Below, in pieces: positions 56,608 to 64,000 of a stretch of 64,000 nucleotides of DNA. Position numbers and translations under genes: made by a program. The DNA lies in NCBI RefSeq assembly GCF_023283825.1, contig NZ_JAKILD010000001.1, positions 124,001 through 188,000 on the forward strand, given 5' to 3'. Origin of the DNA: Shewanella olleyana. Its GTDB lineage: Bacteria > Pseudomonadota > Gammaproteobacteria > Enterobacterales > Shewanellaceae. The notes under the pieces were generated by a model. The model searched no databases. It had not been told where the DNA came from and worked only from the letters and a program-made list of their open reading frames with translations. The number at the start of each line of letters is the position of its first letter. Position 1 is the stretch's first letter.

Positions 56608-58755
56608 ATGTTAAATTTTTTTGCTGCTGCCCCTAAGGGTTTTGAATATAGCTTATCTAATGAGCTTAAAGAGTTTGGTGCTACTGATGTTAAGGAAAGC
56701 GTCGCTGGTGTGTATTTTTCTGCACCAATAGAACTTGCCTATCGAATTACATTGTGGTCTCGACTCGCTAGCCGCATCGTCGTGGTTATCTATAAAGGTG
56801 CTTGTGAATCTGCCGAGCAACTTTATAACGCAGCTTACGCTGTTGATTGGCCATCTCAGTTTTCTAATAACAGCACTTTTGGTATCGATTTTCATGGTAC
56901 TGGCGGCTTTATTAATAATACCCAGTTTGGTGCTTTGAAAATCAAAGATGCGGTAGTTGACCGTTTTCGTGATGATGGTAAAGACCGACCAGACGTAGAG
57001 CGTATTAATTCAGATTTTAGAATCGATGCTCATTATCGAAATAATCAACTGACCATGTCGATTAACTTCTCTGGTCCATCATTACACCAACGCGGATACC
57101 GTTCTACAACGGGTGAAGCGCCACTAAAAGAAAATCTTGCAGCAAACATGCTAGCTCGAAGTGGCTGGCAAGCAAATCCTATTACGTTATTAGATCCGTT
57201 CTGTGGTAGTGGTACCGTGGTGATTGAAGCTGCATTAATGGCAGCGGACATTGCTCCTGGCCTACAACGTGCAAGATTTGGCTTTGAGCATTGGCTTGAG
57301 CACGATGAAACCATTTGGCACCAAATTTTAGATGAAGCACATGCAAGAGCATCATTAGGTAAAACTCGCTGCGCGATTAAATTCTTTGCATCAGATATTG
57401 ATTCACGTTTAGTCGCTTTAGCTAAAAAGAATGCTGAAAATGCTGGCGTTGCGGATTTAATTGAGTTCTCAGTCTCTGATGCGTTAAATGTAACTCCGCC
57501 TGTTGCAGACGGTTTCCTTATTTCTAACCCGCCATATGGTGAGCGTTTAGGCAGCATTACCGAATTACTGCAGTTGTATTACCAACTCGGTGACAAGTTT
57601 AAGAAAGACTTCGGTGGCTGGAAAATTGCCATGCTATGTAGTGACATTGAATTATTGTCTGCATTAAAGCTTAAAGCTGACAAACAAATGAAGATGTTTA
57701 ACGGCGCACTTGAGTGTGGTTTTAACCTTTATACACTGCACGCTAAAAGTACTCGCCGCGAAGCGCCAGTATTGCCAGAAGGTGTCGATATAGCCGACAT
57801 TTCACCAGCTTTTGCTAACCGCATTAAAAAGAATATGAAGCAGCTGACTAAGTGGGCGAAAAAAGAGGGTATTGATAGCTACCGAATTTATGATGCTGAC
57901 TTGCCTGAATATAACGTTGCTGTTGATAAATATGTTGATCATGTTGTTATTCAAGAATATTCAGCGCCATCAACAATCCCTGAAGCGGTAACAAAGCGTC
58001 GCCTGACTGATGTGTTGTTATCACTGCCAAATGCGTTAGGTATTGATCCTGAGCTGGTTACATTAAAAACCCGTGAGCGTCAAAAGGGAACTAATCAATA
58101 TCAAAAAATTGATGAGCAAAAGCTTGAGATCATTACTCAAGAATATAATGCCCGCTTTAAACTAAACCTTACTGGGTATTTAGATACTGGCTTATTTTTA
58201 GATCATCGCTTAACGCGTAAATTGGTTGGCGAAAAGTCATCAGGTAAACGTGTATTAAACTTATTCTCATATACAGGTAGTGCGTCAGTTCATGCTGCAC
58301 TTGGCGGTGCTAAGTCTGTAACGACTGTCGATATGTCAAATACCTATCTTACTTGGGCAAAAGAGAACTTTGAATTAAACAATCTCAATGTCAGACAGTA
58401 TCAGTTTGAACAAGCTAACTGTATTCAATGGATTAAAGATTGCAATGAACAATTTGATTTGATTTTCGTTGACCCACCAACTTTCTCTAACTCAAAACGA
58501 ATGGAGGATAGTTGGGATGTTGAGCGCGATCACGCTGCATTATTAGTTGATTTGATAAAACTGTTGAGCCCGAATGGTGAAATAATTTTCTCTAATAACA
58601 AACGTAAATTTAAAATGGATATCAACCTTTTAACTCAGTACAAAATGGATATTAAAAATATTGATAACCAAACCTTACCACTGGATTTTAAGCGTAATCC
58701 ACACATCCATAATACATGGTTAATCACTCATGCTAAGTCGCCTTACAGCAGCTAA
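56608..58755 (+). CDS. rlmL: Bifunctional 23S rRNA methyltransferase RlmKL
   Basis: This 715-residue fused enzyme methylates G2445 (N2) and G2069 (N7) of 23S rRNA. Domain order: N-terminal THUMP region, RlmL methyltransferase ([20 protein letters not shown] near residue 195, [12 protein letters not shown] near 305), then the RlmK half with [20 protein letters not shown] near 550 and [13 protein letters not shown] near 625. The length is normal for the family. A glutaredoxin-like gene follows 3 bp later. Confidence 0.95.
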   Translation: MLNFFAAAPKGFEYSLSNELKEFGATDVKESVAGVYFSAPIELAYRITLWSRLASRIVVVIYKGACESAEQLYNAAYAVDWPSQFSNNSTFGIDFHGTGGFINNTQFGALKIKDAVVDRFRDDGKDRPDVERINSDFRIDAHYRNNQLTMSINFSGPSLHQRGYRSTTGEAPLKENLAANMLARSGWQANPITLLDPFCGSGTVVIEAALMAADIAPGLQRARFGFEHWLEHDETIWHQILDEAHARASLGKTRCAIKFFASDIDSRLVALAKKNAENAGVADLIEFSVSDALNVTPPVADGFLISNPPYGERLGSITELLQLYYQLGDKFKKDFGGWKIAMLCSDIELLSALKLKADKQMKMFNGALECGFNLYTLHAKSTRREAPVLPEGVDIADISPAFANRIKKNMKQLTKWAKKEGIDSYRIYDADLPEYNVAVDKYVDHVVIQEYSAPSTIPEAVTKRRLTDVLLSLPNALGIDPELVTLKTRERQKGTNQYQKIDEQKLEIITQEYNARFKLNLTGYLDTGLFLDHRLTRKLVGEKSSGKRVLNLFSYTGSASVHAALGGAKSVTTVDMSNTYLTWAKENFELNNLNVRQYQFEQANCIQWIKDCNEQFDLIFVDPPTFSNSKRMEDSWDVERDHAALLVDLIKLLSPNGEIIFSNNKRKFKMDINLLTQYKMDIKNIDNQTLPLDFKRNPHIHNTWLITHAKSPYSS

Positions 58756-58758
58756 ACC

Positions 58759-59025
58759 ATGAAAAGTAGTAATATGTTAACTAACACCATGAATAAAAAT
58801 TCTAGCCTCATTTTATATCACACAGATGGTTGCCATCTGTGTGAGTTAGCTCAGTCATTAGTTGAACAATTAGACATGAGCTATGAGCATATTGATATTT
58901 GCGATGACGACGTTTTAGCTGAGCGTTATGGTATTTCAATTCCAGTGTTAGTTATGGGTGAAAAAGAGCTGTTTTGGCCATTTGATGGCGAGCAGTTAAC
59001 TGATTTTATTAGGAGCGTCGTTTGA
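58759..59025 (+). CDS. Glutaredoxin-like protein (DUF836 type)
   Basis: This 88-residue protein starts the thioredoxin fold with LILYHTDGCHLCELAQSLV, where CHLC is the redox pair, and has the cis-proline in YGISIPVLVM. It probably acts as a small thiol-disulfide protein. Three in-frame ATG codons near the start (58759, 58774, 58789) make the N-terminus uncertain. It is squeezed between rlmKL and uup with a 4-bp overlap of the latter. Confidence 0.85.
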   Translation: MKSSNMLTNTMNKNSSLILYHTDGCHLCELAQSLVEQLDMSYEHIDICDDDVLAERYGISIPVLVMGEKELFWPFDGEQLTDFIRSVV

Positions 59026-60947
59026 GTCTAGTTCGTATTAATAATGGATCGTTAGCCTATGGTTATACGCCATTATTGAAAAATTCTGATTTCACTATTT
59101 TACCTGGTGAGCGTGTTTGTATTGTAGGCCGAAATGGCGCAGGTAAATCAAGTTTGATGAAAGTGTTATCAGGTGATGTGTTACTTGATGATGGTGAATT
59201 TAACATTGCCTCCGATGTGACAGTAAGCCGCTTACAACAAGATCCCCCTAAAGCTGAAACAGGAACTGTATATAAGTATATTTCAGCTGGCCTTCAAGAA
59301 ATTGGTGAACAGTTAGAACGATACCATCAGCTTTCCCATGATGTTGCAACAGCAGAGCCTGATGCAATGGAGAAAATGCTCAATCAAATGACTCGCTTGC
59401 AAGAGTCACTTGACCATAATAACGGTTGGCAACTTGATTCACGGATCATTCAGAACTGTGAACTATTAGGACTCGACCCTGATAAGCCACTCAATGAGTT
59501 ATCGGGCGGTTGGCAACGTAAAGTGGCATTAGCGCGTGCGTTAGTCAGCGAGCCAGACTTATTACTACTTGATGAACCGACTAACCACCTCGACATTGAT
59601 ACGATTGAATGGTTAGAGCAATTTTTGCTTAACTTCAAAGGCGCGATAGTCTTTGTCAGTCATGACCGTGGCTTTATTCATCGTATGGCAACTCGTATTG
59701 TTGACCTAGACCGCGGCGTTGTAACGTCATGGCCTGGTAACTACAAAATGTACTTAGAAGGTAAGCAAGAGTGGCTTCGCGTTGAAGCTGAGCAAAATGC
59801 GCACTTCGATAAGAAGCTTGCCGAAGAAGAAGCTTGGATCCGTCAAGGGGTTAAAGCGCGCCGTACTCGTAACGAAGGCCGCGTTCGAGCCTTAAAAGCC
59901 TTAAGAACGGAACGCAGCGAACGTCTGAATCGTCAAGGCAATGCGAAGATGAACGTCAGTGATACTGAGCGTTCAGGTAAATTGGTATTCGATATTAAAA
60001 ATATCAATTACAATCTGCCTGAAAAAGACTTGGTTAAAAACTTTAGTTCAACCGTGATGCGCGGCGATAGAATCGCGTTAATCGGACCGAATGGCTGTGG
60101 TAAGTCAACGTTAATCAAGCTATTGATTGAGCAGTTAACGCCGCAATCTGGTGAAGTAAAAGTCGGTACTAAGCTTGAAGTGGCTTACTTTGACCAATAT
60201 CGTGAAGCACTCGACCCTGAAAAAACGGTTGAAGAGAACGTTGGTGATGGTAAAAGTACTGTGACGATTAACGGTCAAGACCGCCATATATTGAGCTACT
60301 TACAAGACTTTTTATTCTCGCCTGCTAGAGCAAGAACCCCAGTTAAAGCATTATCAGGTGGAGAGAAAAACCGTCTGTTACTTGCACGTTTGCTTTTAAG
60401 ACCTGCAAACTTGATTATTCTTGATGAACCCACCAATGACCTTGATGTTGAGACCTTAGAATTGTTAGAGTCTTTACTGACTGACTTCGAAGGGACTTTA
60501 CTGATTGTGAGTCATGACCGTGAATTTATCGATAATACCGTCACCAGTAGCTGGTGGTTTGCTGGTAATGGTGGCTGGCATGAGTATGTTGGTGGCTATA
60601 ATGATGCAGTATCTCAGGGCGCTAAATTTTATTCTGAGGAACCTGAAGCCGCATCTGTTGTCATAGCATCAGCGCCTGTTGAAACTAAGACTGAAAAGCC
60701 TAAGCAAGCAACAACTAATGCGCCAAAAAAATTATCGTTCAAACTTCAACGTGAACTCGACCAATTGCCGAGTAAAATGGAGAAGTTGGAACTAGAAGTT
60801 GAAGAATTACAAAATACAGTGGCTTCGGCTGATTTTTATAGCCAACCACAAGATGCTGTCAATTCAGTGCTGCAAGCATTGGCGACAAAAGAACAAGAAT
60901 TGGACACTTGCTTTGAACGTTGGGAAGAACTCGAGTCATTGAAGTAA
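59022..60947 (+). CDS. uup: ABC-F family ATPase Uup
   Basis: This 641-residue soluble protein has two ATPase domains (Walker A GRNGAGKSSLMK and GPNGCGKSTLIK; signatures LSGGWQRKVALARAL and LSGGEKNRLLLARLL; Walker B LLLLDEPTNHLD and LIILDEPTNDLD). They are joined by the ABC-F linker and end with a coiled-coil tail (LDQLPSKMEKLELEVEELQ), typical of Uup. Uup acts on ribosomes or branched DNA intermediates. The start is TTG at 59022 with AGGAG six bases upstream, overlapping the preceding stop codon. Confidence 0.93.
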   Translation: MSLVRINNGSLAYGYTPLLKNSDFTILPGERVCIVGRNGAGKSSLMKVLSGDVLLDDGEFNIASDVTVSRLQQDPPKAETGTVYKYISAGLQEIGEQLERYHQLSHDVATAEPDAMEKMLNQMTRLQESLDHNNGWQLDSRIIQNCELLGLDPDKPLNELSGGWQRKVALARALVSEPDLLLLDEPTNHLDIDTIEWLEQFLLNFKGAIVFVSHDRGFIHRMATRIVDLDRGVVTSWPGNYKMYLEGKQEWLRVEAEQNAHFDKKLAEEEAWIRQGVKARRTRNEGRVRALKALRTERSERLNRQGNAKMNVSDTERSGKLVFDIKNINYNLPEKDLVKNFSSTVMRGDRIALIGPNGCGKSTLIKLLIEQLTPQSGEVKVGTKLEVAYFDQYREALDPEKTVEENVGDGKSTVTINGQDRHILSYLQDFLFSPARARTPVKALSGGEKNRLLLARLLLRPANLIILDEPTNDLDVETLELLESLLTDFEGTLLIVSHDREFIDNTVTSSWWFAGNGGWHEYVGGYNDAVSQGAKFYSEEPEAASVVIASAPVETKTEKPKQATTNAPKKLSFKLQRELDQLPSKMEKLELEVEELQNTVASADFYSQPQDAVNSVLQALATKEQELDTCFERWEELESLK

Positions 60948-60972
60948 GCGCATAATAAAAATAGGAATTAAA

Positions 60973-62886
60973 ATGAAGTCGAAGTTTGATAAGGCATTAT
61001 CAGTCGTTGCTTTGAGTGTGCTTGGCGCTATCGGAAGTGTTCAGGCAGCACCAGTATATGAAATTGTAAATATCGAAGATGTTGATCTTAAAGGTAATGT
61101 CGATGGCACGAGCCGCGGCTATGCTCTTGGCGTTAATGCCAACGATGAAATGGTCGGTGTATCTAAAGGTAAGAAAAAATTATCAGTAGATGACGAAGAT
61201 GACGATGGTGTTATCGACGTTGAAGATGGTATCGCGCCTGAAGAAGCTATTGTTTATTCGGTATTTCTGCCCATTATTGCCAACAACTACACCTTTACAG
61301 CTGAAGAGAATGATGCTGAATCTCCATGGAATCCTAACTTCTTTAGTGTCAATGGTACGACAGCACCAACCGATGTTGATGATGAAGGTGATTTGATTAT
61401 CAATTCAGTTGATACCTTTTTCTATGGTATAAATGATAGCGGCGTAAAAGTTGGCGCTTATACAGCACCAGAAAAAACCATGGAATATGAAGGTGAGCAA
61501 CCTGATGATGAAGAGGACTTTATAGACTTTTGGTATTACCGTGACTTTGAATTGCGTGGAGTGGCTGTTACCGCTGATGGAACAGAGATTGATTTAATTC
61601 CTTCTTATCAAACGTATGTTCGTGAAGAAGATGATTTTGTTGTCGAGCTTGGTGGCTGGTCTGCAGCAGCAGCGGTTAATAACAATAATCTAGTTGCAGG
61701 TTATGCAAGTACTGACATTATTGAGTTTAGTTCAGATCGTATTGATAGCTGTATTGATACTAGCTTAGAAGAAGACAGAGAGTATCCAGCACCAGTGGAA
61801 ATTTGTGTCCAAGCAGATCAGTATCCTTCAAATGGACGCCGCAATATTTCCTATCAAACTCGTGCGCATGTTTGGCAAATAGAAGCTGATAATACTATTC
61901 CTGAAGACAATATCGTTGAATTACCTCTTGGTTTGACGCCGGACGAAGATTCAACGTTAAATTATATTGCTCAGGGATTAGGGATTAATAATGATGGTGT
62001 AGTCGTAGGACGTTCACATACTTACCGCAATGGTAAAGAAGACGACTTATATCAAGATGCAGCATATTGGCAGAAAAATACCACAACGGGTGAATACGAA
62101 TATAACTGGATTGATCCTGATATCTTCAGTGACACTGTATACAGTTCAATAGCCTATGATATTAATGATAACGGTATTGTTATTGGTAGCCTAGAGAAGT
62201 ACATCAGTGGCTATGTAAGAGAAAAATTCTTTTACTATGACATCAATGACCCAGCGGCTGAAATTGTTGTCCCTGATGATTTTCAAGATGGTTTATCTGA
62301 TTTAACCAGTAAACCAAAATCAATCAATAATGCAGGGCAAGTTGTGGGTAATATTGAGGTTACTTTTGACAAAGATAAACCTCGTCCAAAAGCGGGCTTC
62401 TTGTATAACTTACATGATAACGAGTTTATTAATATCAATAATAATTTAACTTGTGAATCGAAAGGTTATGAGCAAGATGAAGATGGTAATTGGACTCGTC
62501 ATCAAGTCGATGTGATTGATGGTGATGGCTCAATATTAACTTACGGTGCTGAATTTTATGTTGTTGAAGCTAACAGCATTAATGAAGATGGCACCATTGT
62601 CGGTACTGCATTCGTTCGCAAACCAATATATCAATATGATAGCGATGGTAATTTGATTGTAGATGAAGAAAGTGGTTTACCTCTTTTTGAAATTAATGGT
62701 TTTGGAGAGCCTGTTACTTCATTCTTAACAAGAATGGTGGTACTTAAACCTGTATCAGGTAATCAAGAAGCGTGTACTGAATCAGATTTGATTGAAGATG
62801 AGCCTTATGAAAGACAAGGCGCAGCTTCATTTGCATGGTTATTAAGCTTGCCATTGCTTTGGTTACGTCGTCGTAAAATGAAATAG
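60973..62886 (+). CDS. DUF3466 surface protein with C-terminal sorting tail
   Basis: This 637-residue acidic protein has a signal peptide (ALSVVALSVLGAIGSVQA). Repeated INDNGIVIG/INNDGVVVG/INEDGTIVG-type units through the body are typical of DUF3466. The tail GAASFAWLLSLPLLWLRRRK (small residues, hydrophobic helix, Arg cluster) resembles the GlyGly-CTERM sorting signal processed by rhombosortase. It is probably exported to the cell surface. A first segment rich in Asp/Glu (DDEDDDGVIDVEDG) looks like a calcium-binding loop. The function is unknown. Confidence 0.85.
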   Translation: MKSKFDKALSVVALSVLGAIGSVQAAPVYEIVNIEDVDLKGNVDGTSRGYALGVNANDEMVGVSKGKKKLSVDDEDDDGVIDVEDGIAPEEAIVYSVFLPIIANNYTFTAEENDAESPWNPNFFSVNGTTAPTDVDDEGDLIINSVDTFFYGINDSGVKVGAYTAPEKTMEYEGEQPDDEEDFIDFWYYRDFELRGVAVTADGTEIDLIPSYQTYVREEDDFVVELGGWSAAAAVNNNNLVAGYASTDIIEFSSDRIDSCIDTSLEEDREYPAPVEICVQADQYPSNGRRNISYQTRAHVWQIEADNTIPEDNIVELPLGLTPDEDSTLNYIAQGLGINNDGVVVGRSHTYRNGKEDDLYQDAAYWQKNTTTGEYEYNWIDPDIFSDTVYSSIAYDINDNGIVIGSLEKYISGYVREKFFYYDINDPAAEIVVPDDFQDGLSDLTSKPKSINNAGQVVGNIEVTFDKDKPRPKAGFLYNLHDNEFININNNLTCESKGYEQDEDGNWTRHQVDVIDGDGSILTYGAEFYVVEANSINEDGTIVGTAFVRKPIYQYDSDGNLIVDEESGLPLFEINGFGEPVTSFLTRMVVLKPVSGNQEACTESDLIEDEPYERQGAASFAWLLSLPLLWLRRRKMK

Positions 62887-62910
62887 CGCGATCATTTTTT
62901 GAGCGAAAAG

Positions 62911-62937
62911 TCGAGGTTTTTTCCTCGATTTTTTTTT
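62911..62937 (+). terminator. Intrinsic terminator of the DUF3466 gene
   Basis: TCGAGG and CCTCGA form a stem with a TTTTTT loop, followed by a run of nine T residues. Confidence 0.8.
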
Positions 62938-63085
62938 GCCTTTTTTCTCAATATCTTAATTAAAAATGCATAATTTTGTCATAAATCGACATTGATCTTG
63001 TATGAATTTTCGCCTATTTCTTATGTTGAAGCCATTAGTGAGGTACAGGTTAATTTGGCTTAATTAACAAAATGAGGATGTGTTA

Positions 63086-63262
63086 ATGAAAAGACAAAAA
63101 AGAGATCGACTAGATAGAGCTTTTTCTAAAGGTTTCCAAGCGGGAATTGCAGGGCGTTCAAAAGAACTTTGTCCATATGGAACTTTAGATTCTAAATCAC
63201 AATGGCTAGGCGGGTGGCGTGAAGGTGTTGATGGCCGTTTAAGCGGTTTATTTAACAAATAG
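63086..63262 (+). CDS. rmf: Ribosome modulation factor
   Basis: This 58-residue basic protein begins MKRQKRDRLDRAFSKGFQAG and continues IAGRSKELCPYGTLDSKSQW, the RMF family pattern. RMF binds 70S ribosomes and forms inactive 100S dimers in stationary phase. GAGG precedes the ATG; a GTG two codons upstream is less likely. It is close in length to E. coli Rmf (55) and is followed by its own terminator. Confidence 0.95.
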   Translation: MKRQKRDRLDRAFSKGFQAGIAGRSKELCPYGTLDSKSQWLGGWREGVDGRLSGLFNK

Positions 63263-63287
63263 ATATTAATTGATTTGAAAATATAAT

Positions 63288-63316
63288 AAGCCCTCATAGG
63301 AAATATGAGGGCTTTT
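63288..63316 (+). terminator. Intrinsic terminator of rmf
   Basis: AAGCCCTCATA and TATGAGGGCTT form an 11-bp stem around GGAAA, followed by TT. Confidence 0.8.
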
Positions 63317-63442
63317 AAGAAAAACGGTGAGTGTTTTAAGGCGTTCGAATCTTGGGTTAGATTAGGTTTTACTTTTAGATTTCTTTAATCGAATTATCGT
63401 CACAAAACTTCGCTATAAAATTTAGCCATAAAATTGAGCTTT

Positions 63443-63958
63443 TTAGAATGAAGAAGTATCAGTAAAAATACCCACTTTTAGATCGGTTGCTGAGTATATC
63501 TCGCGGCCATCGACTTCCATGACTGCATCAGCAATTCCCATTACGAGTTTACGATGGATCTTACGTTTCAGGGTTAGCTTATAAGTGACTTTTTTAGCTT
63601 CAGGCAAAACCTGGCCAGTGAACTTAACTTCGCCAACTCCTAAAGCACGGCCTTTACCTTCTGCGCCTTCCCAACCAAGATAAAAACCGACGAGTTGCCA
63701 CATCGCATCTAAGCCTAAACAGCCAGGCATAACAGGGTCGCCATTAAAGTGGCAATCGAAAAACCATAAGTCAGGAGTAATATCTAGTTCAGCTACGATT
63801 TCACCTTTACCGAACTCACCACCGTCTTCATTAATCTTAGTAATACGGTCGATCATCAACATATTATCGACAGGTAAGCGAGGTGAATTAGGCGCAAAAA
63901 GGTTACCATTACCACATGCTATTAACTCTTCTTTAGTGAAACTGTTAGCTTTTACCAT
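63443..63958 (-). CDS. fabA: 3-hydroxydecanoyl-ACP dehydratase/isomerase FabA
   Basis: This 171-residue cytoplasmic enzyme dehydrates 3-hydroxydecanoyl-ACP and isomerises the product, opening the anaerobic route to unsaturated fatty acids. The active-site histidine lies in [20 protein letters not shown], which includes the hot-dog fold Cys and the Asp of the partner helix. Its length matches E. coli FabA (172). It is convergent with rmf. The 42 bp upstream contain a partial promoter region at the window edge. Confidence 0.96.
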   Translation of the reverse strand: MVKANSFTKEELIACGNGNLFAPNSPRLPVDNMLMIDRITKINEDGGEFGKGEIVAELDITPDLWFFDCHFNGDPVMPGCLGLDAMWQLVGFYLGWEGAEGKGRALGVGEVKFTGQVLPEAKKVTYKLTLKRKIHRKLVMGIADAVMEVDGREIYSATDLKVGIFTDTSSF

Positions 63959-64000
63959 TTAAAATATTACCACTTAATATTGAGTAGGGGGACAAGATAG

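Noticed and set aside
63064..63297. Minus-strand 77-codon frame over rmf
   Set aside because: It is antisense to rmf, which matches the family throughout and has a good start and terminator.

Overview
The window looks like the chromosome of a marine gammaproteobacterium, most probably a Shewanella. The reasons are the complete oleABCD long-chain olefin cluster, the long PstC and PstA permeases, the rlmKL-uup-DUF3466-rmf-fabA order, the moderate-to-low G+C, and clear CRP, PhoB, PdhR and RfaH type sites. I see no transposase, prophage, CRISPR array or rRNA. The genus is an inference from gene content, not from a database search.

Positions 1-9.8 kb hold core metabolism and small accessory genes. 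pflB (cut by the left edge) and focA diverge from a shared control region that carries two PdhR-like operators. Next come an NmrA-type NAD(P)H-binding protein, two DUF genes, a MarR regulator with paired palindromic operators, a Bcr/CflA exporter, a LysE exporter, a DUF4136 lipoprotein, a DUF2797 protein and a GcvR-like ACT protein. Positions 9.8-15.8 kb are the phosphate operon pstC-pstA-pstB-phoU behind a PhoB box, without pstS. Positions 16-25.9 kb hold single genes: a MOT1-type oxyanion transporter, a DUF502 protein with a perfect CRP site, a BCCT transporter, a 267-bp MITE-like element with 18-bp perfect terminal inverted repeats, yajD, an M20 peptidase, a DUF1289 protein, and an unrecognised lipoprotein next to a methyltransferase.

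Positions 26.2-31.1 kb are oleABCD, which makes polyunsaturated long-chain olefin by head-to-head condensation of fatty acyl chains. A small accessory patch follows (31.1-33 kb) with a sugar acetyltransferase broken by one nonsense codon, a lipocalin-like secreted protein, a zinc-ribbon protein, and a broken second copy of the lipocalin-like gene's 3' end. megL (methionine gamma-lyase) follows. On the minus strand is a LapG-LapD c-di-GMP-controlled protease module, translationally coupled to a small secreted Ala/Gly-rich protein of unknown role.

Positions 38.2-55.5 kb are one long exopolysaccharide operon. It starts with a JUMPStart/ops element (RfaH recruitment) and runs ugd, pyruvyltransferase, glycosyltransferases, Wzy-like protein, WecG/TagA-type transferase, priming phosphotransferase, outer-membrane beta-barrel, Wza-like protein, Wzc-like tyrosine kinase, PHP-type phosphatase, VpsP-like protein, a second Wzy/ligase, and galU. 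A Wzx flippase is conspicuously absent. Behind a stringent-type promoter on the minus strand lie five tandem initiator tRNA genes. The window ends with rlmKL, a glutaredoxin-like gene, uup, a DUF3466 surface protein, rmf and fabA.

I do not see an obviously new defence or mobile system. The most worthwhile leads are the third gene of the LapG/LapD operon, the RfaH-controlled but flippase-less polysaccharide operon, the MITE-like element, the five initiator tRNAs, and several well-formed operators.
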